A stretch of DNA of 64,000 bases from Ornithobacterium rhinotracheale (GCF_022832975.1 NZ_CP094846.1:62001-126000); one strand, 5' to 3'. Positions 25,379 through 35,234 are shown, numbered from the stretch's first letter. Program-made: numbers and translations. The notes: a model not told the origin generated them from the letters alone.

Positions 25379-26287
25379 ATGAGAGCGCCCCAAGGCAATA
25401 GCTATGCGATGAAATTACTTTCACTTTTTGCAGTAGTTCGCGGCTATAATGTTGCCATTTTGGTTTTGGCAATGTATTTTGCTGCGTTTTTTATTTTTGC
25501 TAAAGGCGATTCGCTAAGTCAATTTTTTAAAAATGTAGAAATCCATTATATCATCATTTCCACGGCACTTTCGGTATCGGCAGGCTATATTATCAATAAT
25601 TTTTACGATTTAGACAGAGACCAAATCGCACGCCCCATTATGGCATATCTTGCCAAATTTGTGAGCCAAAATTTTAAATTAATCACTTATTTATTTTTAA
25701 ACTCCTTGGCACTCATTTTTGCCTTTTTAGCATCGTGGCGTGTGACGATATTTATTCTTGCCTTTCAGTTTTTAACTTGGTTTTATTGTCATAAATTAAA
25801 CAAAATCGTATTTATGAACAATTTATCCTCTACAATTTTGGCATTATTTCCATTTTTAGCATTGTTCTTATACTTTAACAATTACAGTGCTGTGATTTTT
25901 GTGCATGGTGCATTTTTAGGGCTGAACTTGCTCACGCTCGACATCGAAAAAGACTTCATTACACAACGCGCCGATAGCATTTACGAATACCAAACGCTGC
26001 CCACCGTTCTTGGCACGCACAAATCTAAATTAATCTTAAACCTATTGCTGTTGCTCACTGCCGTTGTAGCATTTCTTTTGGCACATTTTGATGGCGTGGG
26101 CAATATGTCTTATTATTTTTACAGCGTAGGGGTGGTTTTCTTTGCCTTGCCCTACTTTATTTTAAGGGCTAAAAGCAAGAAAGAATGGCACTTATTGCAC
26201 TTTGCCTTAAAAATACTTTTGTGGATTGGGGTGCTAAGTTTGGCGTGGATAAAAATAAATCCCTTAGATTTGCAAAAATTTATTTAA
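25379..26287 (+). CDS. UbiA-family prenyltransferase (GGGP-type)
   Basis: A 302-residue membrane enzyme with about eight helices. The two aspartate-rich prenyl-diphosphate motifs are present: NNFYDLDRDQIARP and LDIEKDFITQRAD. Flavobacterial members are annotated as geranylgeranylglycerol-phosphate geranylgeranyltransferase-like because of similarity to the archaeal lipid enzyme, but their true product is not established. Menaquinone or heme O prenylation is an alternative. It lies between the mevalonate kinase and the pseudouridine synthase genes (2-bp gap) in one unit. The start could also be ATG 25409. Confidence 0.83.
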   Translation: MRAPQGNSYAMKLLSLFAVVRGYNVAILVLAMYFAAFFIFAKGDSLSQFFKNVEIHYIIISTALSVSAGYIINNFYDLDRDQIARPIMAYLAKFVSQNFKLITYLFLNSLALIFAFLASWRVTIFILAFQFLTWFYCHKLNKIVFMNNLSSTILALFPFLALFLYFNNYSAVIFVHGAFLGLNLLTLDIEKDFITQRADSIYEYQTLPTVLGTHKSKLILNLLLLLTAVVAFLLAHFDGVGNMSYYFYSVGVVFFALPYFILRAKSKKEWHLLHFALKILLWIGVLSLAWIKINPLDLQKFI

Positions 26288-26289
26288 TC

Positions 26290-27261
26290 ATGAATACAAA
26301 CAGAAGAGGTGGAAACCGCAGAGGTGGCACGCCCAGAAATGCTCAATCCGATAACAGAAAAAGAGCGCCAAAATCTTTTAAAAAAACCGATAGAAGAACC
26401 GAAAATTCTGAAGACAAAAAACCATTCAGAAAAGAGGGAGAGGCAAGAGGCGATTTTAAAAGAAAACCAAGCTTTGGCAGCAACAGAAAATTTGGCAATA
26501 AGCCTTTTAGAAAAAGATTTTCGTCTAAAAAAACTGAAGAAGAGCCAAAAGACACTCGCCTACGATTGAACAAATTCATTGCTAAATCAGGACTTTGCAG
26601 TCGTCGTGAGGCAGATGAGCATATCAAAAACGGAATGGTCGAAGTAAACGGCAAAATGGTCACCGAAATGGGCTACAAAGTAGAACCAACCGATGAGGTG
26701 CGTTTTGACGGAAAAATTCTAACGCCAGAAGATAAAATCTATATTTTACTCAATAAACCAAAAGGATTTATCACTACTACCAACGATGAGCGTGATCGCA
26801 GAACCGTAATGGATTTGGTGAAAAATGCAACGCCTACGCGCGTTTTTCCTGTGGGGCGTCTTGACAGACAAACCACTGGGGTTTTACTATTTACCAACGA
26901 TGGTGATTTAACCAAAAAATTAACCCACCCAAGCCACAATGTGCGCAAAATCTACCACGTAGTGCTAGACCGCCCCCTACACGGCGACGATATGGAACGC
27001 GTGCGCAAAGGCATCCCAATGACAGAAGGAATTGCTCGTGTAGACAAAGTTTCCTACATCGAAGGCAAACCACACAACGAAGTGGGTGTAGAAATCCACA
27101 TTGGCTGGAACCGCGTAGTACGCCGTATTTTTGAAAGATTGGGCTACAAAATCGTTTCGCTAGACCGCGTTTCGTTTGCAGGGCTTACCAAGAAAAATGT
27201 AAAACGAGGCACTTGGAGAATCCTTGACAAACAAGAAATTGATTTCCTAAAAATGGTGTAA
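26290..27261 (+). CDS. RluB-family 23S rRNA pseudouridine synthase
   Basis: A 323-residue RsuA/RluB-type enzyme. I start at ATG 26290 because the earlier part of the open frame overlaps the UbiA gene. About 90 N-terminal residues are Arg/Lys/Gly-rich and disordered (RRGGNRRGG, then FKRKPSFGSNRKFGNKPFRK). They are followed by an S4 RNA-binding domain (LRLNKFIAKSGLCSRREADEHI) and the catalytic domain with the aspartate in GRLDRQTTGVLLFTND. It probably modifies helix 80-90 region uridines of 23S rRNA. A terminator follows at 27284. Confidence 0.9.
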   Translation: MNTNRRGGNRRGGTPRNAQSDNRKRAPKSFKKTDRRTENSEDKKPFRKEGEARGDFKRKPSFGSNRKFGNKPFRKRFSSKKTEEEPKDTRLRLNKFIAKSGLCSRREADEHIKNGMVEVNGKMVTEMGYKVEPTDEVRFDGKILTPEDKIYILLNKPKGFITTTNDERDRRTVMDLVKNATPTRVFPVGRLDRQTTGVLLFTNDGDLTKKLTHPSHNVRKIYHVVLDRPLHGDDMERVRKGIPMTEGIARVDKVSYIEGKPHNEVGVEIHIGWNRVVRRIFERLGYKIVSLDRVSFAGLTKKNVKRGTWRILDKQEIDFLKMV

Positions 27262-27283
27262 AAATCATTTTTTAATCATAACT

Positions 27284-27322
27284 AAAAACCTAAAATTTGG
27301 AATTCAGATTTTAGGTTTTTTT
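27284..27322 (+). terminator. Terminator after the pseudouridine synthase
   Basis: AAAAACCTAAAAT / ATTTTAGGTTTTT with a T-run. Confidence 0.85.
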
Positions 27323-27379
27323 ATTGGTTCAAAATCTTGAGAAAATGTGTTTTTGCCCATAATCACAAAATCATGGTAT

Positions 27380-27387
27380 TATTTTTG
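27380..27387 (+). promoter_or_regulatory. -7 box for superoxide dismutase
   Basis: TATTTTTG, 41 nt before the ATG. A TTTTG at 27351-27355 lies 24 nt upstream, a little far for a -33 element. Confidence 0.45.
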
Positions 27388-27428
27388 ATGATATTTATCA
27401 GAATTTTAAACACAAAAAAATATAGATT

Positions 27429-28031
27429 ATGGCTTTTCAATTACCAGAATTACCGTACGCATTTGATGCATTAGAACCACATATCGATGCTAAAACCATG
27501 GAAATCCACCATGATAAGCACCACGCTGGATATACAAATAACTTAAACGCTGCAATTGAAGGAACAGCTTTAGAAGGAAAAACAATCGAAGAAATCTTGG
27601 TAGAAGGTTTTGAAACTCCTGCTGTGAGAAACAATGGCGGAGGATTCTATAATCACTCACTTTTCTGGCAAATCCTTTCTCCAAACGGAGGTGGCGAGCC
27701 AAAAGGTGAATTAGCTGAAGCTATCAAAGAAAAATTCGGATCTTTTGACAAATTCAAAGAAGAATTTTCAAACAAAGCTAAAACTCAATTCGGTTCAGGA
27801 TGGGCGTGGCTTTGTGTTTACAAAGGTGGTAAAGTAGATGTTTGCTCTACGGCAAACCAAGACAACCCGTTGATGCCAAATGGCTGCGGAGGAACTCCAA
27901 TTTTAGGATTAGATGTTTGGGAACACGCTTACTATTTAAAATACCAAAACAAACGTCCAGACTATGTTGCTGCATTCTGGAATGTGGTAAACTGGGAGAA
28001 AGTTGAAGAATTATATGCTAAAAATAAATAA
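27429..28031 (+). CDS. sodA: Superoxide dismutase (Mn-type signature)
   Basis: A 200-residue Fe/Mn superoxide dismutase without signal peptide, so cytoplasmic. Metal ligands are in [21 protein letters not shown] and [18 protein letters not shown]. The segment [10 protein letters not shown] carries a glutamine that is characteristic of Mn enzymes, while Fe enzymes use a glutamine from another helix; cambialistic use is still possible in anaerobe-related lineages. Codon choice is more uniform than in its neighbours, which suggests strong expression. It forms a single-gene unit. Confidence 0.95.
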   Translation: MAFQLPELPYAFDALEPHIDAKTMEIHHDKHHAGYTNNLNAAIEGTALEGKTIEEILVEGFETPAVRNNGGGFYNHSLFWQILSPNGGGEPKGELAEAIKEKFGSFDKFKEEFSNKAKTQFGSGWAWLCVYKGGKVDVCSTANQDNPLMPNGCGGTPILGLDVWEHAYYLKYQNKRPDYVAAFWNVVNWEKVEELYAKNK

Positions 28032-28058
28032 TATAACTTTTTAAAACTTCCAATTTTA

Positions 28059-28085
28059 GCCTGTTTTCATAACAGGCTTTTTTTA
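28059..28085 (+). terminator. sodA terminator
   Basis: AGCCTGTT - TTCAT - AACAGGCTTTTTTT, compact and strong, 27 nt past the stop. Confidence 0.88.
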
Positions 28086-28086
28086 T

Positions 28087-28094
28087 TACCTTTA
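28087..28094 (+). promoter_or_regulatory. -7-like box for the histidine kinase
   Basis: TACCTTTA (one mismatch to TAnnTTTG) ends 4 nt before the GTG start, directly after the sodA terminator, so the kinase mRNA would be leaderless. Confidence 0.4.
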
Positions 28095-28098
28095 CGCC

Positions 28099-29286
28099 GT
28101 GAAACCCTTTAAGAAGTTCCAAAATATAGTGCTAAACTCCCCCGTGCTTAATAAATGGGCGGTGCTTTTTGTGCTGTTAGGAATTTTAATTACCACTGTG
28201 TACATCTCTAAAACCATTGTAGACCAACTCCGTAGCGAGGAAGAACACAAGGTGGAAACCATCGTAGCGGCGCTAGAACTACAAAGCTCCGACCGAGAGA
28301 CCTCCCCCAAGGCGCGGGATTTAGCCCTGAGAATTCTAGCTGAAAACAATGCAATCCCTCTGATTTTAATTGATGAAGATAATGTCTTCTCTTACCAAAA
28401 AAACTTAGACCATATCGAAAAACGCCTAGAAACGGATAGCCTTTTCCTAAAAAATTATATCGAAAAACTGCGCTCCTACCACGAGCCCATCAAGGTAGAT
28501 TTGCCTTTTGGAACACAAAGTATTTATTACCAAAACTCACAACTACTCAAAAAGTTACAATATTACCCTTTAATTTTAATTGTAATTTTAATGGTTTTTG
28601 CGGTACTTGTAATTTGGTATTTTAGGATTGTAGACGCCTCATCGCAAAACTTTTTATGGGCTGGCATGGCAAAAGAAACCGCACACCAGATTGGCACCCC
28701 CCTCAGCTCATTGCTTGGCTGGATCGAAATTCTAAAATATGAAAATGTAGATAAAAACATTTTATACGAAATAGAATCAGATGTAAAAAGATTGAAACAA
28801 ATTGCCGATCGTTTCTCTAAAATTGGCTCTACGCCAGAGCTTAAAAAAACCAATGTGGTAAAAGTGGCAAAAGACTCATACGAGTACCTGAAAAAGCGAA
28901 TCAGCGATAAAGTGATTTTCTCCTTTTATAGCCAAGAAAAAGAGCTTTGTTCTAATGTGAGCCCTGAATTGCTAAGCTGGGTGTTTGAAAATGTGATGCG
29001 AAATGCCGTAGATGCGATGCAAAATCGTGGCGAAATTTCGTTTAAAATTCTCAAAAGAGAGAACAAAATCATTATTTTGATTAAAGACACAGGTCCCGGT
29101 ATAGATTCAAGCAAAATCGGGAAAATCTTTGACCCTGGCTACACGACCAAAAAGCGTGGTTGGGGTATTGGATTATCTTTAGCCAAACGCATTGTCGAAG
29201 AATTCCACAACGGGAGCATTTATGTAGATTTTTCGGACAAAGAGAACGGAACGCAGTTTTGCATTGAGCTTAATGAATGTTCATAA
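28099..29286 (+). CDS. Membrane sensor histidine kinase (orphan)
   Basis: A 395-residue kinase starting with GTG. It has a membrane helix at about 20-37, a periplasmic sensor part of about 115 residues, and a second helix at about 154-174. The phosphoacceptor region MAKETAHQIGTPLSSLLGW carries the likely H196. The ATPase domain has the N box ENVMRNAVDAM, the G1 box DTGPGIDSSKIGKIFDPGYTT and GWGIGLSLAKRIV. The AHQIGTPLSSLLGW form of the H box is common in Bacteroidota. No response-regulator gene is adjacent, so its partner is encoded elsewhere. The ligand is unknown. Confidence 0.9.
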   Translation: MKPFKKFQNIVLNSPVLNKWAVLFVLLGILITTVYISKTIVDQLRSEEEHKVETIVAALELQSSDRETSPKARDLALRILAENNAIPLILIDEDNVFSYQKNLDHIEKRLETDSLFLKNYIEKLRSYHEPIKVDLPFGTQSIYYQNSQLLKKLQYYPLILIVILMVFAVLVIWYFRIVDASSQNFLWAGMAKETAHQIGTPLSSLLGWIEILKYENVDKNILYEIESDVKRLKQIADRFSKIGSTPELKKTNVVKVAKDSYEYLKKRISDKVIFSFYSQEKELCSNVSPELLSWVFENVMRNAVDAMQNRGEISFKILKRENKIIILIKDTGPGIDSSKIGKIFDPGYTTKKRGWGIGLSLAKRIVEEFHNGSIYVDFSDKENGTQFCIELNECS

Positions 29287-29312
29287 AAAAATGGATTTTG
29301 CTATATTTTTTA
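29284..29312 (+). repeat. Dispersed intergenic repeat, copy A
   Basis: AAAAAAATGGATTTTG followed by CTATATTTTTTA, almost identical to 42511-42540. It starts at the kinase stop codon. Confidence 0.4.
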
Positions 29313-29337
29313 GCCTAAAACAATCTTTTCAACATAA

Positions 29338-29371
29338 AAAAAAGCTGAAATTATATAATTTCAGCTTTTCT
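29338..29371. terminator. Bidirectional terminator between kinase and aminopeptidase
   Basis: A fully palindromic hairpin AAAAGCTGAAATTATATAATTTCAGCTTTT, i.e. AAAAGCTGAAATT with its inverse, flanked by A and T runs. Confidence 0.85.
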
Positions 29372-29391
29372 GTTTTTTAATGTAGATTTGA

Positions 29392-31164
29392 TTAATCAAT
29401 CGTTCTACACTCGTGGATTAAAAATTCTTTTTCGGCACCTTCTAAATAAGGAGAAAGTGCTGTTTCTACACGAGAATGGTATTTATTTAGCCATGTTTTT
29501 TCCTCTTCAGTTAAGAGTTTTACATCTAAACAATCAATGAATAATGGACAAAGTGTAAGCGTTTCAAATTCATAAAATTCACCAAATTCAGAAGTTGAAT
29601 ACTCCGAAACAGCAATTAAGTTTTCGATTCTAATTCCGTATTTATTTTCGCGATATAAACCTGGTTCGTTAGAAACCACCATTCCTGGCACCAGTTGCGT
29701 ATTGTTTAAATTTTTTCTAATATTTTGAGGCCCTTCATGTACATTCATAAAGCTACCCACTCCATGACCTGTTCCGTGACCAAAATCGCGATCGTTCATC
29801 CATAGTGGCAATCTTGCAATTGCATCTAAATGTACACCACAAGTACCTTTTGGGAAACGAGCCATGGAAAGATTTATCATTCCTTTTAAGACCAAGGTCC
29901 AATCTTTTTTGAACTCAGCACTTGGCTCATCAAAGCTCAAAGTACGGGTGATATCGGTGGTACCTTCAAGATATTGCCCTCCTGAATCGATTAAAATTGT
30001 GCCTTCGTTTTTCACCTTTTTGGCTGTATCTTTTGCCGCAGAATAGTGCACTACGGCACCATTTCCCTGATAGCCAACGATGCTGCCAAAACTTTCGCCT
30101 ACAAAGGCCTCGCCCTGAGCTCTGAATTCTCTTAATTTTTCGCCTATGCTGTACTCATTTAAGTCCTCTTTTCCTGCAGAAGTTTTAAGCCAATGGAAGA
30201 ATTTAACCAATGAAACGCCATCTCGCACCATTACTTTTCTGAAACCTTCGAGCTCTGCTTCGTTTTTAATCGCTTTGAATAAATTCCCTGGTGCAGGTGC
30301 TACAATTATCTTATTATCTGCACTTAAAGTTGAGAAAATTAATTGATTGGCATTTGGTGCTAAAAGAATATTTTTGCCTTTCAAAGTTTTTAAATAATCG
30401 AAAAATGCATCATAATCCTTAATCTGAACATGGGCTTGCTCTAGATGAGCTTTCACATCTTCGGTTACTTTTTGCGGCTCTACAAAAAGCGTAGTTTTAT
30501 CTTCCTCAATGCATAAATAGCCCAAAAACACTGGGTTAAACGCCACATCATTCCCGCGAAGATTTGTTGTCCAAGCCACATCATCTAGTGCAGTTACGAT
30601 ATGTGTATCGGCTCCTTTTTGGTGCATTTTTTCTTTGATTTTTGCTAATTTTTCCTGAACACTTTCGCCTGCATATTCAAGTGGGTGTACAAAAATCGCA
30701 TCGGATTTTTCAATTTTTCGATCTTTCCAAACTTCATCTATCAAAGGAATATGGATTAATTGAATGCCTTTGCTGTTCAATTTATCTTCCAATGTTTGCC
30801 AATTAGCTCGTGAAGTGGCCAGTGCATTAACTCCTACTTTGCCTCCTTCTGGTATTTGCTCAATAATCCAATCAATATAATTGGGAGTTCCCTCTACACC
30901 ATCTTTAAACAGATCGATTCCAGAACCTTCTAGTTCCATAGGTGCCTGCACAAAGTATCTTGAATCGGTCCATAAACCAGCTTTGTCTTTAGTTATTACA
31001 ACAAAACCTGCAGAACCTGTAAATCCTGAAAGCCAAGCACGCTCTTGCCAATGAGTAGGCATGTATTCACTCATATGAGGATCAGCACTAAATACGATAA
31101 ACGCATCTATATTATTGCTCTGCATCGCATTTCTCAAGGCAGAAACTTTTTCTTTTACTAACAT
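29392..31164 (-). CDS. Xaa-Pro aminopeptidase (M24B, aminopeptidase P)
   Basis: A 590-residue metallopeptidase that removes an N-terminal residue before proline. Two creatinase N-like domains (about 1-300) precede the pita-bread catalytic domain. Its dimetal ligands are the aspartates in LIDSGGQYLEGTTDITRT, the histidine in HGTGHGVGSFMNVHEGP and the glutamates in VSNEPGLYRE and GIRIENL. The three-domain length resembles eukaryotic APP1 and Bacteroidota homologues rather than the 440-residue E. coli PepP. No signal peptide is seen, so it is cytoplasmic. It is likely monocistronic. Confidence 0.93.
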   Translation of the reverse strand: MLVKEKVSALRNAMQSNNIDAFIVFSADPHMSEYMPTHWQERAWLSGFTGSAGFVVITKDKAGLWTDSRYFVQAPMELEGSGIDLFKDGVEGTPNYIDWIIEQIPEGGKVGVNALATSRANWQTLEDKLNSKGIQLIHIPLIDEVWKDRKIEKSDAIFVHPLEYAGESVQEKLAKIKEKMHQKGADTHIVTALDDVAWTTNLRGNDVAFNPVFLGYLCIEEDKTTLFVEPQKVTEDVKAHLEQAHVQIKDYDAFFDYLKTLKGKNILLAPNANQLIFSTLSADNKIIVAPAPGNLFKAIKNEAELEGFRKVMVRDGVSLVKFFHWLKTSAGKEDLNEYSIGEKLREFRAQGEAFVGESFGSIVGYQGNGAVVHYSAAKDTAKKVKNEGTILIDSGGQYLEGTTDITRTLSFDEPSAEFKKDWTLVLKGMINLSMARFPKGTCGVHLDAIARLPLWMNDRDFGHGTGHGVGSFMNVHEGPQNIRKNLNNTQLVPGMVVSNEPGLYRENKYGIRIENLIAVSEYSTSEFGEFYEFETLTLCPLFIDCLDVKLLTEEEKTWLNKYHSRVETALSPYLEGAEKEFLIHECRTID

Positions 31165-31245
31165 TTTTATTTATTTTTGGTTTGATATAAATCCCACAAA
31201 AATTATACAAATTACGATTTTTTGAGGATTAAATTATAAACATAA

Positions 31246-31276
31246 AAAAAAGAGGCGTTTAAAACGCCTCTTTTTT
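31246..31276 (-). terminator. Terminator after the OmpA-like gene
   Basis: AAAAGAGGCGTTT / AAAACGCCTCTTTTT; T-runs on both strands, placed 22 nt past the minus-strand stop. Confidence 0.85.
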
Positions 31277-31297
31277 TATTCTCTAAAAGAAATTTTA

Positions 31298-32674
31298 TTA
31301 GTGTAATGATTTAACTGAAACCGCTACACGTCTGTTACATTGTCTTCCTTCTGGAGTATCATTTGTACATTTAGGATTTTCTTGACCGAATCCTCTTGCA
31401 CTTAACACACCTGCAGGGATACCTCTTTGTTCTAAGGCTTTAACTACAGAAGCAGCTCTTCTTTCAGAAAGTTTAAGGTTGTAAGCAGCTCTACCTGTAT
31501 TATCAGTGTATCCATCAATATTTAATTTTAAATCTGGATAAGCAGCTAACAAGTCTTTAATTTCTTGTGCTTTTTGATCGATTTTAGCATCTGAAGATGG
31601 TCTGATATCAGCTTTATTTGTAGCAAATTCAACAGTAAAGTCTACATTGATTCTTTCCACTTTTTCAGCAATAATCACTTCTTCTGCAACTGGACATCCA
31701 TCAGGAGCAACACCAGCTTCGTTTGGACATTTGTCTACATTATCAGTAAATCCGTCACGATCGGTATCTGGCCAAGGACATCCGTTATTTTCTCTTGGAC
31801 CTGCTTGATTTGGACAGTTATCTACATTATCGTTCAATCCGTCACCATCTGTATCTTTCCAAGGACATCCGTTATTTTCTTTTGGTCCTGCTTCATTAGG
31901 GCAGTTGTCTAAGTTATCTGGAATACCATCACCATCTGTATCTGGACATCCGTTAAACTCTGCTAAACCTGGAGTATCTGGACATTGATCTTTGCTATCT
32001 TCGATTCCATCTTTATCTCTATCTTGTTTACCAAATTTAAAGGTAACACCAGCTGTATGTTGGAAGAAATTGATGTAATCTGAATTATCTCCTATAGGTG
32101 AGAAGTTATAGTCTGATGCTAAGTTGATACCAAAGTTATCTGTAATCCAGAAGTTGATACCAGCTCCACCTTGAGCCATTAAGTAATTTTCTTTACCTTC
32201 GAATTTACCAGAAACAGTTTCTCCTGTACCCATAGTGTAAGTTTCGTTCTCACCAAAGTTGATTCCGGTGTAATCGTAGTGGTGGTAAGAAGCTCCAATT
32301 CTTAAATATGGATCAAACCAATAGCTTTTGTCTGCTTTACCTAAAAGGCGGTAGCGTAAACCTAACCCAGCATTTACAAATAGCTTATCATCTACTTTCA
32401 TTCTCTTGTTGCTCACTTCTCCAATTGAAGCAGTTAAGTCTGCAGAGAATTTACCTCCCAAATGTCTGATAACAGACAATTTTGATAATGGAGGAACGAT
32501 TTCGTAATCGTCTGTGTCAAAAAATCCATCAAATACTCCACGGCCTGCTGATGTAAAATCTACGGCGTGAGCTCCGATTGTAATGCCCCAAGGATTGCTA
32601 GCATCCTGAGCGTACGAATTGGCTCCTACAAACAAGGTTGCAGCTAATCCAAGCGCTAAATTAAATTTTTTCAT
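31298..32674 (-). CDS. OmpA-family outer-membrane protein with TSP3 repeats
   Basis: A 458-residue protein with signal peptide MKKFNLALGLAATLFVGANSYAQ. An eight-strand barrel domain (about 24-245) comes first. Calcium-binding thrombospondin type 3 repeats follow (DRDKDGIEDSKDQCPD, DTDGDGIPDNLDNCPNEAG, DTDGDGLNDNVDNCPN, DTDRDGFTDNVDKCPN). The C-terminal OmpA peptidoglycan-binding domain has the motif ELVGHTD-like DGYTDNTGRAAYNLKLSERRA. It tethers the outer membrane to peptidoglycan and is probably abundant and surface-exposed, like the P60-type antigens of Flavobacteriia. An in-frame TTG at 32680 is less likely than ATG 32674. The -7 box sits inside the end of smpB. Confidence 0.93.
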   Translation of the reverse strand: MKKFNLALGLAATLFVGANSYAQDASNPWGITIGAHAVDFTSAGRGVFDGFFDTDDYEIVPPLSKLSVIRHLGGKFSADLTASIGEVSNKRMKVDDKLFVNAGLGLRYRLLGKADKSYWFDPYLRIGASYHHYDYTGINFGENETYTMGTGETVSGKFEGKENYLMAQGGAGINFWITDNFGINLASDYNFSPIGDNSDYINFFQHTAGVTFKFGKQDRDKDGIEDSKDQCPDTPGLAEFNGCPDTDGDGIPDNLDNCPNEAGPKENNGCPWKDTDGDGLNDNVDNCPNQAGPRENNGCPWPDTDRDGFTDNVDKCPNEAGVAPDGCPVAEEVIIAEKVERINVDFTVEFATNKADIRPSSDAKIDQKAQEIKDLLAAYPDLKLNIDGYTDNTGRAAYNLKLSERRAASVVKALEQRGIPAGVLSARGFGQENPKCTNDTPEGRQCNRRVAVSVKSLH

Positions 32675-32724
32675 ACTCAAAATATTTTATTTAAATGTTC
32701 TATCTTCGATTAACAATTATCGCG

Positions 32725-32732
32725 CAAAGTTA
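32725..32732 (-). promoter_or_regulatory. -7 box for the OmpA-like gene
   Basis: TAACTTTG on the minus strand overlaps the smpB stop codon and lies 51 nt before the ATG. Confidence 0.5.
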
Positions 32733-33185
32733 AAAAATCTTTTGGATTCTATCTAAATTCCTTTTAATATCTTTTTCCTTTAACACCTGCCTTTTATCAA
32801 AAAGCTTCTTCCCTTTGGCTAAATAAATCTTAAGCTTTGCATAGCCTTTACTATTGATATACAGTAGAGTAGGCACTATCGTGAGGCCAGATTCCTTTGT
32901 TTTTCTATCCAATTTTTGGATTTCTCTTTTATGCAAAAGTAATTTACGGTCGCGCTTAATTTTATGATTAAAATGCGTACCCCAATCATACTCATTAATA
33001 TGCATATTAACGATGAACACCTCTCCATTCTTCACCTCGCAAAAGCTTTCAGCAATACTCGCCTTGCCCATGCGTATGGATTTAATCTCCGTACCCACCA
33101 GCTGGATTCCCGCCGTGAACTCCTCAATCAGCTCATAATTAAAGCGTGCTTTTTTATTTTTAATATTTACTTGCTTCTGTATCAC
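32730..33185 (-). CDS. smpB: SsrA-binding protein SmpB
   Basis: A 151-residue partner of tmRNA in ribosome rescue. It has ARFNYELIEEFTAGIQLVGTEIKSIR, then SFCEVKNGEVFIVNMHINEY and the C-terminal basic helix LAKGKKLFDKRQVLKEKD, all typical of SmpB. I choose GTG 33185 (VIQKQVNIKNKKARF) because family members start with this short segment and because the promoter box lies only 31 nt upstream; the longer open frame would start inside that promoter. No tmRNA gene is visible nearby. Confidence 0.93.
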   Translation of the reverse strand: MIQKQVNIKNKKARFNYELIEEFTAGIQLVGTEIKSIRMGKASIAESFCEVKNGEVFIVNMHINEYDWGTHFNHKIKRDRKLLLHKREIQKLDRKTKESGLTIVPTLLYINSKGYAKLKIYLAKGKKLFDKRQVLKEKDIKRNLDRIQKIF

Positions 33186-33207
33186 GCAAAGTGTTTTAAA
33201 CTTTTTA

Positions 33208-33223
33208 TATATTTGCAAATATA
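33208..33223. promoter_or_regulatory. Palindromic divergent -7 boxes for smpB and the ABC-F gene
   Basis: TATATTTGCAAATATA is a perfect 16-bp palindrome made of two TATATTTG boxes back to back, one per strand. RNA starts would lie about 5 nt outside each end, giving leaders of about 25 nt to both GTG 33185 and ATG 33246. Confidence 0.6.
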
Positions 33224-33224
33224 A

Positions 33225-34871
<1,647 letters not shown>

Positions 34872-34877
34872 AACACG

Positions 34878-34904
34878 AAAAGTCGCCCAATGGGCGACTT
34901 TTTT
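34878..34904 (+). terminator. Terminator after the ABC-F gene
   Basis: AAAAGTCGCCC - AAT - GGGCGACTTTTTT, GC-rich and strong. Confidence 0.88.
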
Positions 34905-34929
34905 AATTTATCTCATAATTTATGCAAGC

Positions 34930-34961
34930 TAAAAAAGCCCAACTCTACACAAGTGGGCTAT
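34930..34961 (-). terminator. Probable terminator after the DUF6341-like gene
   Basis: On the minus strand AGCCCACT ... AGTTGGGCT is followed by six T; the stem has one bulge. Confidence 0.6.
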
Positions 34962-34984
34962 AAAATATTATAAAATTCGATTTT

Positions 34985-35203
34985 TTAGTCGATAAAATTG
35001 TGTGGCTCTCTATAATCAACGATTCTTTTGTCATCTTTACCGAACCCGACGATTTGAATACACCACCAGATTAAAAGACCCAAAATTACAGCAGATAACA
35101 ACCACCCCATGAAAATCCCTATAGGAGGTAAAATTTTAAAAGTCCACTGAAAAAAGTCACCTAGACCAAAAAAAATCTCTGTAAAAAATGCAAATTGTAT
35201 CAT
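34985..35203 (-). CDS. Small DUF6341-like membrane protein
   Basis: A 72-residue protein with a hydrophobic middle (IGIFMGWLLSAVILGLLIWWCIQIV) and a polar tail (DDKRIVDYREPHNFID). I start at ATG 35203; the longer frame would need a TTG inside the divergent promoter region. A divergent DUF6427-like gene follows, a pairing I recall from Flavobacteriia; the family name is from that context and could be wrong. Function unknown. Confidence 0.65.
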   Translation of the reverse strand: MIQFAFFTEIFFGLGDFFQWTFKILPPIGIFMGWLLSAVILGLLIWWCIQIVGFGKDDKRIVDYREPHNFID

Positions 35204-35221
35204 TATTCCTTTAATTTGCAA

Positions 35222-35229
35222 CAAAGTTA
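35222..35229 (-). promoter_or_regulatory. -7 box for the DUF6341-like gene
   Basis: TAACTTTG on the minus strand, 18 nt before the ATG at 35203. It lies in the 31-bp gap shared with the divergent DUF6427-like gene. Confidence 0.45.
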
Positions 35230-35234
35230 TAAAA

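Noticed and set aside
26185-26289. Longer N terminus for the pseudouridine synthase
   Set aside because: The extra codons lie inside the UbiA gene in another frame; the ATG at 26290 directly after its stop is the natural start.
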